From NCBI GenBank assembly GCA_947581865.1, contig CANPWA010000003.1:124001-188000 (forward strand): a stretch of DNA of 64,000 bases. The letters run 5' to 3'. The notes beneath the pieces were generated by a model. It searched no databases, was not told where the DNA came from, and saw only the letters and a program-made list of their open reading frames with translations. This DNA is from an uncultured Acetatifactor sp. (GTDB lineage Bacteria > Bacillota > Clostridia > Lachnospirales > Lachnospiraceae). Shown here in pieces: positions 47,401 to 55,823 of this stretch (the first letter of the stretch is position 1; every line of letters starts with the position of its first letter). A program made the position numbers and the translations under genes.

Positions 47401-47456
47401 TGCTATACATGGGGGCGGAGAAGGAACCGGAAAAGAAGCAGGGAAAAGGAATATAG
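44403..47456 (+). CDS. J-domain-like TPR protein
   Basis: This 1017-residue protein has an N-terminal J-like helical domain (residues 1-60): ILGLEPVKDEKLIKKAYREK then FKRLRAAYEQACAYA. The HPD motif that stimulates Hsp70 ATPase is missing; CNPEDDPEGF stands in its place. The rest is a long array of helical repeats, many of TPR type (AYEHLGRVYLDLKEKEK; NPYIHQHISNIYVLKGDFEQA). No signal peptide or membrane span is visible. It ends 12 bases before a short Hsp70 gene, so the two are probably a chaperone and its co-chaperone. AGAGG precedes ATG 44403. Confidence 0.8.
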   Translation: MDWEKSFLILGLEPVKDEKLIKKAYREKLAGCNPEDDPEGFKRLRAAYEQACAYARESGARHSDGGRDETPSGLWMERVEHVYQNIRTRRDTRCWQELFDDDIFQALEEEENCRWKFLGFLMDHFRLPSDVWKLLDTNLHLTKDASMLRESFPVDFINFVVNRCERGEDLEFGLFEGEDNASYDLFFNCYDSCWHALQEGKTDEAQRYLEEAAGLHIYHPAMEVCRGMLLMAQEKRAEAVAFMGQLFAKYPQDTMVAYNTAEIYWKCDNKAEAVEIFRKVKEENSKHYMANVRLTQWNYDQGNYKEAKKCAEEVLSLGGDDSFMELLIKINIELEKDLELRWLDEDDWEAALELGWCYLQDGKTSRGLRLTKAIEKRISREREAEYNGLVTKLLLEEAEYEDAVYRSRIWEELLEKKIAEEEPGEEREKDQGRVFQAHAIRMQGYKGLGYKDKENFSRVIAEIEAMETGGIKDIGLLIEKSQIYMEMEEYDKSLEIAEKLIREYQVYAAAANVMETCRRQWDAEGVVRSARICIEHFPNYVRAYEHLGRVYLDLKEKEKLQELLDEAARNHVESPYLEAYRYQLEHTPPSVETLNRRLKAFRKDFQDKLEDGQTVFYAHGLPVITEYLYWYPGVYMLRRRADFHKSGMQLDKALEDNEKALEDEPANPYIHQHISNIYVLKGDFEQALISIRKAILYDDGSIGSVLYYYMARIYMLLGDCEQALACFRQYDRTAEKDGGHLRNMAKCLARLGETQEAVKRLEEYYRKSDGGYYEGYWDSLTNIYFTAGDRQNYRKTLELWREKLLREKLAFWTNLWFRSSHADREKILKEHRAYHNSRGWFHLYSGDKKAAMDSFKRDILLAVRGGVKDYEESLPDIIFAAVLCGEDSLGRKYARKLSDWLARVSRQPADPFYERPKARLTAEFLAGYYTYTEEQLQELLDREKGCALCGFCLMPLCQELEGMRILLLLRQGKTQEARERLARNLKVQPYDEYMQAINGVLYMGAEKEPEKKQGKGI

Positions 47457-47468
47457 AAGGATAGCAGG

Positions 47469-49154
47469 ATGATAGTAGGAATTGATTTGGGAACCACCAA
47501 CAGCCTGGTGGCGTATTTTACGGAGGAAGGCCCGAAGATCATCCCCAATCGTCTGGGGAAGAATCTGACCCCGTCCGTGGTGAGCGTGGACGAGGAGGGC
47601 AATGTCTATGTGGGAGAGACGGCAAAGGAGCGCATGAGCCTTTATCCGTCGTCCGTGGCGCAGACCTTTAAGCGGAGCATGGGGACGGAGCGCACCTACA
47701 ATCTGAGCGGGCATCTGTTTAAGCCCGAGGAACTCTCCAGCATGGTGCTCCGCGCCTTAAAGGAGGACGCGGAGGCTTTTCTGGGCGAGGAAGTGACGGA
47801 GGCTGTCATCAGCGTGCCCGCCTATTTTGACGACAAGCGCAGAAAAGCCACCAAGCGCGCCGGGGAACTGGCGGGGCTTAAGGTGGAGCGCATGATCTCG
47901 GAGCCCACGGCTGCCGCGGTGGCGTATGGGCTGTATGACAAAAATCAGGACACCCGCTTTTTGGTGTTCGATCTGGGCGGGGGCACCTTCGACGTGTCCG
48001 TCCTGGAACTTTATCACAATATCCTGGAGGTGCGCGCCGTTGCGGGCGACAATTACCTGGGAGGAGAAGATTTCACCCAGGAGATGGCAAAGCTTTTTCT
48101 GCAGAAGGTGAATCTGCAGCTCTCCGACCTCTCCGAGAAGGATCAGGTGCGCTTAACGAGGGCGGCGGAGAAAGCAAAGCGCGCGATCAGTGACGAGGCG
48201 AATGTCACCATGAGTTTCCTCTACAGGGAGGAGACGAAGGAGGCGGTGATCTCCGCAAAGGAATACGAGGAAGCCTGCAGGGATCTGCTGGCAAAGATCC
48301 GTGAGCCGGTGAAAAAGAGTCTGTCGGATGCGGGGCTCAAACTCTCGGAGATCGACGAGGTGCTGCTCATCGGCGGTGCGACCCGTCTGTCCATCGTGCG
48401 GGATTTCCTCATCCGGCTGTTCAGAAAATTCCCTGACACCAAATTAAACCCCGACGAGACAGTGGCGCTGGGCGCGGCGGTGCAGGCGGCCATGAAGGAG
48501 AGAAGAGAAGAGGTAAAGGAAGTGATCCTGACCGACGTCTGTTCCTTCACTCTGGGAACGGAAGTGGTGGTGGAGTACGACGAGGACAAGTATGAGTCCG
48601 GGCGCTTCTGCCCCATCATCGAGAGAAACACCGTGATCCCCGCAAGCCACACGGAGCGCCTCTATACCGTGCGGGACAATCAGTCCTCGGTCCGGGTGAG
48701 GGTGCTTCAGGGCGAGAGCAGATACGCCAGGAACAATCTGTATCTGGGAGAGCTGGAGATCGAGGTGCCCCCGGGACCCAAGGGAAGCCAGTCCGTGGAC
48801 GTCACCTACACCTATGACATCAATTCCCTTCTGGAGGTGGAGGTCAAGGTGGTCTCCACGGGGATCGGCAAGAAAATGATCATCAAGGGCGACAGCAACC
48901 AGATGACGGACGAGGAGATCCAAAAGCGGATGGAAGAGCTTGCCTACCTGAAGATCCAGCCCAGGGACTATGAGGAGAACCGTCTGGTGCTGCTTCGGGC
49001 AGAGCGCATGTACGAGGAGTCCCTGGGAGAGCGCAGACAGAAACTGGACCACTATATCACGGCTTTCGACGCGGCATTGAAGCGGGGAGACCACGACGCG
49101 ATCCGGGAGGCGAGAGAGGAACTGAGCGCCCTTCTGGAGGAGGATGAGGATTGA
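47469..49154 (+). CDS. Short Hsp70 (HscC-like) chaperone
   Basis: This 561-residue Hsp70 lacks the long C-terminal lid tail of DnaK (about 610). It has all nucleotide-binding motifs: GIDLGTTNSLVAY, AVISVPAYFDDKRRKAT, PTAAAVAYGL and DLGGGTFDVSVLEL, and a short substrate domain plus a small helical lid ending in acidic residues. The start ILGTTN-type N terminus and size resemble HscC-type Hsp70s. It is directly behind the J-like TPR gene and probably works with it, separate from the main DnaK-DnaJ-GrpE system. Clients are unknown. Confidence 0.88.
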   Translation: MIVGIDLGTTNSLVAYFTEEGPKIIPNRLGKNLTPSVVSVDEEGNVYVGETAKERMSLYPSSVAQTFKRSMGTERTYNLSGHLFKPEELSSMVLRALKEDAEAFLGEEVTEAVISVPAYFDDKRRKATKRAGELAGLKVERMISEPTAAAVAYGLYDKNQDTRFLVFDLGGGTFDVSVLELYHNILEVRAVAGDNYLGGEDFTQEMAKLFLQKVNLQLSDLSEKDQVRLTRAAEKAKRAISDEANVTMSFLYREETKEAVISAKEYEEACRDLLAKIREPVKKSLSDAGLKLSEIDEVLLIGGATRLSIVRDFLIRLFRKFPDTKLNPDETVALGAAVQAAMKERREEVKEVILTDVCSFTLGTEVVVEYDEDKYESGRFCPIIERNTVIPASHTERLYTVRDNQSSVRVRVLQGESRYARNNLYLGELEIEVPPGPKGSQSVDVTYTYDINSLLEVEVKVVSTGIGKKMIIKGDSNQMTDEEIQKRMEELAYLKIQPRDYEENRLVLLRAERMYEESLGERRQKLDHYITAFDAALKRGDHDAIREAREELSALLEEDED

Positions 49155-49157
49155 CAT

Positions 49158-49186
49158 TTGACAAGCCCCGGAATAGAATTTATAAT
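49158..49186 (+). promoter_or_regulatory. Consensus sigma-A promoter of alaS
   Basis: Perfect TTGACA (49158-49163) and perfect TATAAT (49181-49186) are separated by the ideal 17 bases, 35 bases before alaS. Confidence 0.8.
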
Positions 49187-49221
49187 GTTTAGTTAATTGA
49201 GGATTTTGGGAGGATAAACCA

Positions 49222-51876
49222 ATGCAAAAACGCGGTGTAAATGAACTGAGAAGAATGTATCTCGACTTCTTTGAGAGTAAGGGTCATCTGAAGATGAAAA
49301 GCTTTTCGCTGGTGCCCCACAATGACAACAGCCTGCTGATCATCAACTCCGGTATGGCTCCCCTGAAGCCTTATTTTACGGGTCAGGAGATTCCTCCCCG
49401 CCGCCGCGTCACCACCTGTCAGAAATGTGTGCGCACAGGCGACATTGAAAATGTGGGTAAGACCGCAAGACATCTGACTTTTTTTGAAATGCTGGGAAAC
49501 TTTTCCTTCGGAGATTACTTCAAGCATGAGGCGATCGCCTGGAGCTGGGAGTTTCTGACAAAGTATGTGGGCATGGATCCGGAGAGACTCTATCCTTCCA
49601 TTTACTGTGAGGACGACGAGGCTTTTGACATCTGGACCAGGGAGATCGGCGTCCCCGCGGAGAAGATCACCCGCTTTTACCGGGATGAGAACGGGGACTG
49701 CGACAATTTCTGGGAACATGGCGCAGGTCCCTGCGGTCCCTGTTCCGAAATCTATTATGACAGAGGCGAAAAGTACGGCTGCGGAAAGCCCGACTGCAAA
49801 GTGGGCTGTGACTGTGACCGTTTCATGGAAGTGTGGAACAATGTGTTCACCCAGTTTGACAGCGACGGGCACGGGCATTACACGGAGCTTGCGCAGAAGA
49901 ACATCGATACCGGGATGGGGCTGGAGCGTCTTGCCGTGGTGGTGCAGGACGTGGATTCCGTGTTTGACATCGACACCATGAAAGCCATCCGGGACAAGAT
50001 CTGCGAGATCGCCCATGTGAACTATCAGGAGGATGAGGCGAAGGACGTGTCCATTCGTCTGATCACCGACCATATCCGTTCCTCCACCTTTATGATCAGC
50101 GACGGCATCATGCCCTCCAACGAGGGCAGAGGATATGTCCTGCGCCGTCTCATCCGCCGCGCGGCGAGACACGGCAGGCTGCTGGGCATCGAGGGGAGAT
50201 TTCTGGCCGAGCTGAGCCGCACCGTGATCGGAGAGTGCAGGGACGGCTATCCCGAGCTGGAGGAGAAGAAGGACTTCATTCTGACCGTGCTGACCCAGGA
50301 GGAGGGGAAATTTGACAAGACCATCGACCAGGGACTGACGATCCTTGCCGAGATGGAGGAGGAGATGAACCGGCAGGGCGTAAAGGAGCTTTCCGGTGAG
50401 AATGCTTTTAAATTATATGACACTTACGGTTTCCCCATGGATCTGACAGAGGAGATCCTGGCGGAGAAGGGCTTTACGATAGATCATGTGAGCTTCTCCA
50501 AATGTATGGAGGAGCAGAGAGTCAAGGCGAGAGAGGCGCGCAAAGAGACCAATTACATGGGCGCGGATGCCACGGTGTACGATTCCATCGATCCTTCCCT
50601 CACCTCTGTCTTTGTGGGTTATGACAGACTGCAGCACAATTCCAGGGTGACGGTGCTGACCACGGAGAGCGAGCTGGTGGAGGCGCTGACCGACGGTCAG
50701 GTGGGAACCGTCATCGTGGAGGAGACTCCCTTTTACGCCACCATGGGCGGACAGAAGGCGGACACCGGAGTCATCTCCGCCGCGGAAGGAAATTTTGAGG
50801 TGAAGGACACCATCCGGCTGCCGGGCGGCAAGGTGGGACATATCGGCGTGGTCACAGGCGGCATGATCCGGGTGGGGGATACCGCGACGCTGACTGTGGA
50901 TGCAAAGCATCGCTCGGACACCTGCAAAAACCATTCCGCGACCCATCTGCTCCAGAAAGCGCTGCGGGAGGTGCTGGGAACCCATGTGGAGCAGAACGGC
51001 TCCTATGTGGACGGCGAGCGTCTCCGGTTTGACTTCAGCCATTTCCAGCCCATGACTGCAAAGGAGCTTGAGAAGGTGGAGCAGATGGTAAACGATAAGA
51101 TCGCAGAGGCGCTTCCCGTGGTGACGGATGTGATGAACATCGAGGAGGCGAAGAAGACGGGAGCCATGCAGCTTTTCGGTGAAAAATACGGCGAGACCGT
51201 GCGCGTGGTGCGCATGGGCGATTTCTCCGTGGAATTCTGCGGAGGCACCCATGTGGCAAACACCGCGGCGATCACGGCATTTAAGATCATTTCCGAGAAC
51301 GGTATCGCGGCGAATGTACGGCGTATCGAGGCGCTGACGGGAAACGGCGTGTTCGCGTATTACCGCGGTCTGGAGAAGACGCTGGAGAGTGCGGCGAAAG
51401 CGCTGAAGACAACCCCCAACATGATTGTGGAGAAGTGCGGGCATCTGATGGCAGACTTAAAGGCGCTGTCCGCCGAAAACGAGTCTTTAAAGAGCAGGGC
51501 GGCAAAGGAAGCGCTGGGGGATGTGATGGATCAGGTGAAGGAGATCAGGGGTGTGAAACTTCTTGCCGCCAGCGTGAGCGGAGTGGATATGAACGGCTTA
51601 AGAGACCTGGGAGACCAGCTCAAAGACAGGCTGGGAGAGGGCGTTGTCGTCCTGCTCTCCGATCAGGACGGAAAAGTCAACATGATCGCCATGGCAACCG
51701 ACGGAGCCGTGAAGGCAGGCGCCCATGCGGGCAATCTGATCAAAGGCATCGCGGCTTTGGTGGGCGGCGGAGGCGGCGGAAGACCCAATATGGCCCAGGC
51801 GGGGGGAAAGAATCCCGCAGGGATCGGGGCTGCCATCGGGGAAGCGTCCAGGGTGCTGGATGCCCAGCTGGCATAA
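49222..51876 (+). CDS. alaS: Alanyl-tRNA synthetase
   Basis: The 884-residue protein is full length. The catalytic core begins with RRMYLDFFESKGH, the editing domain carries HSATHLL and CGGTHV zinc ligands, and the C-terminal C-Ala domain ends in a Gly-rich VGGGGGGRPNMAQAGGK segment. It has its own consensus promoter and no T-box. GGGAGG precedes the ATG. Confidence 0.98.
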   Translation: MQKRGVNELRRMYLDFFESKGHLKMKSFSLVPHNDNSLLIINSGMAPLKPYFTGQEIPPRRRVTTCQKCVRTGDIENVGKTARHLTFFEMLGNFSFGDYFKHEAIAWSWEFLTKYVGMDPERLYPSIYCEDDEAFDIWTREIGVPAEKITRFYRDENGDCDNFWEHGAGPCGPCSEIYYDRGEKYGCGKPDCKVGCDCDRFMEVWNNVFTQFDSDGHGHYTELAQKNIDTGMGLERLAVVVQDVDSVFDIDTMKAIRDKICEIAHVNYQEDEAKDVSIRLITDHIRSSTFMISDGIMPSNEGRGYVLRRLIRRAARHGRLLGIEGRFLAELSRTVIGECRDGYPELEEKKDFILTVLTQEEGKFDKTIDQGLTILAEMEEEMNRQGVKELSGENAFKLYDTYGFPMDLTEEILAEKGFTIDHVSFSKCMEEQRVKAREARKETNYMGADATVYDSIDPSLTSVFVGYDRLQHNSRVTVLTTESELVEALTDGQVGTVIVEETPFYATMGGQKADTGVISAAEGNFEVKDTIRLPGGKVGHIGVVTGGMIRVGDTATLTVDAKHRSDTCKNHSATHLLQKALREVLGTHVEQNGSYVDGERLRFDFSHFQPMTAKELEKVEQMVNDKIAEALPVVTDVMNIEEAKKTGAMQLFGEKYGETVRVVRMGDFSVEFCGGTHVANTAAITAFKIISENGIAANVRRIEALTGNGVFAYYRGLEKTLESAAKALKTTPNMIVEKCGHLMADLKALSAENESLKSRAAKEALGDVMDQVKEIRGVKLLAASVSGVDMNGLRDLGDQLKDRLGEGVVVLLSDQDGKVNMIAMATDGAVKAGAHAGNLIKGIAALVGGGGGGRPNMAQAGGKNPAGIGAAIGEASRVLDAQLA

Positions 51877-51950
51877 CCCGCGGGGAAGGGACGGCTGTCC
51901 GTTTCTGTTTTTGCTGCGGGATAAGGGCAGAAAGATATTTTGAAATTATG

Positions 51951-51988
51951 GGGGGTCATGGGATGAAGAGTGACCCCCTTTCTGTTTT
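51951..51988 (+). terminator. Terminator after alaS
   Basis: GGGGGTCA (51951-51958) pairs with TGACCCCC (51971-51978), followed by TTTCTGTTTT. Confidence 0.8.
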
Positions 51989-52021
51989 AGATGCCTGTCA
52001 GAACGTGGAAAGGATGAAGGG

Positions 52022-53572
52022 ATGAAAAATCAGGAGAACAGGAAACTGGCAGTGATCAATATTTGTTTCTGTGCCGCATTGCTCCTTGTGCTGATGCCGC
52101 TGCTTATGGTGTCCCGGTATAACTATCCCTCGGCGGATGATTGGAGTTACGGGCGGGAGGCGTATGAGGCGATACGCAGCGGGGGAGGGCTTGGCGTTGT
52201 CCTGAAGATTTCCCTGGAGACGGCTGCACGAAATTATATGAACTGGGAAGGGCGGTTTATGAATGCTTTTTTTGCCTCCCTGCAGCCCGGGATCTGGGGA
52301 GAACAGTGTTATTGCATGGTAGCGTGGCTGATGCTGGGCAGTCTGGTCTTGGGTGAAATGTATTTTTTTTACAGCCTGAGTTCTGCAAAGTCAGGGAAAA
52401 ATCGTCTGCTATGGCTTCCGATCGCCGCAGCTACCCTGACTATGCAGATCTTGTATACGCCTAGTGTGGTGGAGAGTTTCTACTGGTACACCGGAGCGGT
52501 GAATTATACCTTTGTGTTTGGGCTTTCCCTGGTCCTGACAGCGCTTTTTGTGAAGCTGGGGACAGGTGAATGGAGGGGCTGGAAATATGGCATTGCCGCT
52601 TTGACCGCCTGTGTGCTTGCGGTGGTGGTGGGCGGTGATAATTTTTCCACCAGTCTCTCCACCCTGCTTTTGATGCTTGTACTGTCCCTGCTGTGGCTTG
52701 GGCAGAACAGAAGGGCTTTTTGGAGGACATGGTATATCATGCTGTTTACAGGCGCGAGTCTGGGAATCTGTCTGATGGCGCCGGGCAATGCAAAGCGGCT
52801 GGAGGGTAATTTTGGCGGAAGCACCACGGGAAATGCGCTTGGAGCAGTCATTACCTCGCTGACACGTACTTTTACCAATATCTATTCCTGGACCAATATC
52901 AAAATTGTGCTCATGCTTGTCCTGATCCTGCCCTTTGTATGGCTGGCAGTCAGAAATCTCAGCTATGAGTTCCGGTTTCCCGGGCTTTTCACACTGCTTT
53001 CCTTTGGCATCTATGCCTCCCAGATCACAGCTACCGTCTATGTGGACGGGACCACCGGAGGCGGAAGGGTGGCTGCGATCCTGTATTATGCCTATCATAT
53101 CTGGCTGGTGGGAAATGTGTGCTATTGGACGGGCTGGCTGCAGCGGATGAGACAGAAGGGCGTCATACGTCTGCCAAAGGGGCTGGAGAAGCCTGTGAGA
53201 AAGACGGCTGCCGCGGTGCGCCGTTTTCTGATACCGTACTGTGCCGTGGCAGGCGGGATTCTGGTGCTGTTGATCTACACGGCGGATTTAAAACAACTCT
53301 CCAGCTACAAAGCATACCGGGACTGGCGGCAGGGCTGGGCGCAGCAATATGCCAGGGAGTGGGAGGAGAGGCTGGAGATCCTTCATGATGAGAGCATCAC
53401 AGAGGTGGAGTTTGCGCCCCTGTCGGTTTATCCCGAAACGATTTTGTATACGGATCTGCAGGATGAGGAGGGATATACCTGGGTGAACAAGGCCTGCGCC
53501 AGTTATTATGGCAAAAAACGTATTAAGATTGTGATGCCCCGGCAGTCTGAGGCATCGGATCAGACACAGTAA
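52022..53572 (+). CDS. DUF6056-type polytopic membrane protein
   Basis: The 516-residue protein has about ten hydrophobic helices. After the first helix a short outer loop holds PSADDWSYG; an acidic pair in this position recalls GT-C fold glycosyltransferases that use lipid-linked sugars. The last 100 residues form a soluble outer domain. The layout matches the DUF6056 family. Function is unproven; sugar or phosphate transfer onto cell-surface polymers is my inference. Its start follows the alaS terminator. Confidence 0.75.
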   Translation: MKNQENRKLAVINICFCAALLLVLMPLLMVSRYNYPSADDWSYGREAYEAIRSGGGLGVVLKISLETAARNYMNWEGRFMNAFFASLQPGIWGEQCYCMVAWLMLGSLVLGEMYFFYSLSSAKSGKNRLLWLPIAAATLTMQILYTPSVVESFYWYTGAVNYTFVFGLSLVLTALFVKLGTGEWRGWKYGIAALTACVLAVVVGGDNFSTSLSTLLLMLVLSLLWLGQNRRAFWRTWYIMLFTGASLGICLMAPGNAKRLEGNFGGSTTGNALGAVITSLTRTFTNIYSWTNIKIVLMLVLILPFVWLAVRNLSYEFRFPGLFTLLSFGIYASQITATVYVDGTTGGGRVAAILYYAYHIWLVGNVCYWTGWLQRMRQKGVIRLPKGLEKPVRKTAAAVRRFLIPYCAVAGGILVLLIYTADLKQLSSYKAYRDWRQGWAQQYAREWEERLEILHDESITEVEFAPLSVYPETILYTDLQDEEGYTWVNKACASYYGKKRIKIVMPRQSEASDQTQ

Positions 53573-53606
53573 AATCTTGTAAAAGAGCATAGAACGGAGA
53601 GCGGCA

Positions 53607-54779
53607 GTGAACGAGATATACGATGAAGAAGATTTAGAGCGCCAGCGCAGGCGCAGGGAGCGCGTGCGCAGAATGAGACAGGAGAAAGAAAGACAGCTCA
53701 GACTTCAGAAAATGGTGAGGCGGTTCTTGTGTGCAGCGGCTGTTGCCGCGGCCGTGCTGGTTTTTGTAATTGCCTTTGCAGCAGTGCAGAAGGCAAAGGG
53801 CAGGGAGGACCGGGGACAGGATCCGAACCTGCAGAAAGATCCCCTGGAGCAGGCGGTCCTGACAACTGCGGAGGATCTGAAAAAAGTGTTCGGGCTGCCG
53901 CGGGCGCAGATCGTCCCGCCATCCCAAACAGACGTGTCGGAAAATGATCTTGCAGGCGTTTCGGACAAACAGTATTCTGCCCACACTACCGCTGCGACGG
54001 AGGCGCCTCCGGAGGAAGTCAACAGCACCAACGCCGTGTTTATCGACCTGGGATCGGGAGAGATCCTGGCGCAGAGGGATTATATGACCGTCATCAATCC
54101 CGCCTCCATGACTAAGGTACTGACGGTGCTGGTGGCGGCGGAGCATGTGAAGGATCTGGAGGATACCTTCACGATGACGATCGATATCACGGACTACAGT
54201 TATTCCCATGATTGCAGCAGCGTAGGATTTGACGTGGGAGAAGAGATCAGCGTGCGGGATCTGTTCTACGGGACGATCCTGCCCTCGGGAGGCGATGCGG
54301 CAGTGGCTCTTGCCACTTATGTAGCGGGCAGCCATGAAGCGTTTGTGGAAATGATGAACGAAAAGGCAGAGCAGCTGGGACTGTCCGACACAGCGCACTT
54401 TACGAACTGTGTGGGAATCTATGACGAGGCGCATCACTGCACGGTCTATGATATGGCGATGATCCTGGAAGCGGCGCTGGACAATCCTCTCTGCAGGGAA
54501 GTGCTGAGCGCCCATAAATACACTACAAAAGCGACTGCGGAGCATCCGGAAGGGATTGAGATCTCCAACTGGTTCTTGCGAAGGATCGAGGATAAAGATA
54601 CGGGCGGGGAGGTCATCTGCGGCAAGACAGGGTATGTGGTGCAGTCGGGAAACTGTGCGGCGAGCTACGGCCAGGATGAAAACGGAAGGGAATATGTCTG
54701 TGTCACCACGGGGGCGCACAGTGGATGGCGGTGTATCTATGACCATGTCGCATTTTACAAAAAGTATGCCGGTATTTGA
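53607..54779 (+). CDS. S11 D-Ala-D-Ala carboxypeptidase, variant second motif
   Basis: This 390-residue protein has a basic, coiled-coil-like cytoplasmic N terminus (about 40 residues), one membrane helix (about 41-62) and an outer S11 domain. The catalytic SxxK is SMTK (NPASMTKVL), the KTG triad is CGKTGYV. The SxN motif reads SGG (LPSGGDAAVAL) instead of SGN; family members with SG(A/G)D exist, so it may still be active. No C-terminal amphipathic anchor is seen, in contrast to PBP5. The start is a GTG at 53607 with GGAGAG upstream. It is the first of three S11 genes within 7 kb. Confidence 0.88.
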   Translation: MNEIYDEEDLERQRRRRERVRRMRQEKERQLRLQKMVRRFLCAAAVAAAVLVFVIAFAAVQKAKGREDRGQDPNLQKDPLEQAVLTTAEDLKKVFGLPRAQIVPPSQTDVSENDLAGVSDKQYSAHTTAATEAPPEEVNSTNAVFIDLGSGEILAQRDYMTVINPASMTKVLTVLVAAEHVKDLEDTFTMTIDITDYSYSHDCSSVGFDVGEEISVRDLFYGTILPSGGDAAVALATYVAGSHEAFVEMMNEKAEQLGLSDTAHFTNCVGIYDEAHHCTVYDMAMILEAALDNPLCREVLSAHKYTTKATAEHPEGIEISNWFLRRIEDKDTGGEVICGKTGYVVQSGNCAASYGQDENGREYVCVTTGAHSGWRCIYDHVAFYKKYAGI

Positions 54780-54788
54780 AAAAAATGG

Positions 54789-54816
54789 TTGACGTGGAAT
54801 AATTTTATGTTATAAT
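54789..54816 (+). promoter_or_regulatory. Predicted promoter of rpsU
   Basis: TTGACG (54789-54794) and TATAAT (54811-54816) are 16 bases apart, about 85 bases before rpsU. Confidence 0.7.
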
Positions 54817-54900
54817 GTGTAATGTGTATGGCATACTCCGTACATAGAATAACCCAATCAGTCATGTTACTAGAGGGACTGAAGGGAGGTCAGGTGTAGA

Positions 54901-55077
54901 ATGTCTAACGTAATCGTAAAAGAGAACGAGACTTTGGACAGCGCATTGCGTCGCTTCAAGAGAAGCTGTGCCAAAGCGGGTATCCAGCAGGAGATCCGCA
55001 AGAGAGAGCACTACGAGAAGCCCAGTGTAAAGCGTAAGAAAAAGTCTGAAGCAGCAAGAAAACGTAAATATAACTAA
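54901..55077 (+). CDS. rpsU: 30S ribosomal protein S21
   Basis: This 58-residue protein reads [20 protein letters not shown] and on, ending in a basic [13 protein letters not shown] tail, the standard S21. GGGAGGT lies upstream. It is monocistronic, with its own promoter and terminator. S21 helps initiation on the 30S platform. Confidence 0.97.
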   Translation: MSNVIVKENETLDSALRRFKRSCAKAGIQQEIRKREHYEKPSVKRKKKSEAARKRKYN

Positions 55078-55082
55078 CGCGC

Positions 55083-55114
55083 AAATCCCTGGTCGCACAT
55101 CGTCCGGGGATTTT
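55083..55114 (+). terminator. Terminator after rpsU
   Basis: AAATCCCTGG (55083-55092) pairs with CCGGGGATTT (55104-55113), one G-T pair, followed by TTG. Confidence 0.8.
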
Positions 55115-55169
55115 GTAGTTAGGCGCTTATGGTTTGCAGAACCATGATCTGAGATGAGGGGATCATAAG

Positions 55170-55757
55170 ATGTGGACAAAAGAACTGTTTGGAACGGACA
55201 TATACCATCTTGCGGCAGCCTTTGTACTTTACAGTATGCTGGGATGGCTTGTGGAATCGATTTATATGTCCTTTTGCAATCGCAAGCTGACCAATCGCGG
55301 TTTTGGAAGGGGACCGTTCTGCCCGATCTACGGCTTTGGGGCCGTTGCGTGCTATCTCATTCTCAGCCCGCTGAAAGGACAGTACATAAAAGTTTATATT
55401 ATCGGCGCAGTGCTTGCCACGGTTTTTGAATTTATTGTGGGCAAGGGTATGATCCGGTTTCTGGGTGAACTCTGGTGGGACTATAAGGATAAGCCTTTTA
55501 ACTACAAGGGGATCATCTGCCTGGAGAGTACCATCGCCTGGGGATTTTACGCCATTGGTGTTATTCAGTTCGTACACGCGGGCATCTATTGGCTGATAGA
55601 CAGGGTGAGCATACGCACGGGCATTCATCTGGTAGAGATGGCGCTGGTGCTGGTGGTGATCGACTATGCGGTTCAGCTTGCCAAGGTGTTTGACATTGAT
55701 GTGCGCGAGAAGAGGGACAGATTCATTGAGAGATGTCATGCTTTTTTGAATCGATAA
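55170..55757 (+). CDS. CmpB-type membrane protein (putative ABC transporter permease family)
   Basis: The 195-residue protein has about five hydrophobic helices. YSMLGWLVESIYMSF, LTNRGFGRGPFCPIYGFGA (partly) and GELWWDYKDKPFNYKGIICL match the pattern of the family named ABC_trans_CmpB. The transport role in that name is not well supported; no ATPase gene is near. It lies between rpsU and an S11 carboxypeptidase gene. Confidence 0.75.
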   Translation: MWTKELFGTDIYHLAAAFVLYSMLGWLVESIYMSFCNRKLTNRGFGRGPFCPIYGFGAVACYLILSPLKGQYIKVYIIGAVLATVFEFIVGKGMIRFLGELWWDYKDKPFNYKGIICLESTIAWGFYAIGVIQFVHAGIYWLIDRVSIRTGIHLVEMALVLVVIDYAVQLAKVFDIDVREKRDRFIERCHAFLNR

Positions 55758-55768
55758 GGTATAACCGG

Positions 55769-55816
55769 TGCCACATTCCCATATTCTTTAGTAGACAAAA
55801 AGAATGGGAGTGTGGC
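55769..55816 (+). promoter_or_regulatory. Hairpin covering the ribosome site of the next carboxypeptidase gene
   Basis: TGCCACATTCCCATATTCTTT (55769-55789, two-base bulge) pairs with AAAGAATGGGAGTGTGGCA (55798-55816). The right arm contains GGGAG, the only ribosome-site-like stretch before ATG 55824. It could terminate the upstream transcript or limit translation. Confidence 0.5.
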
Positions 55817-55823
55817 ATTATTT

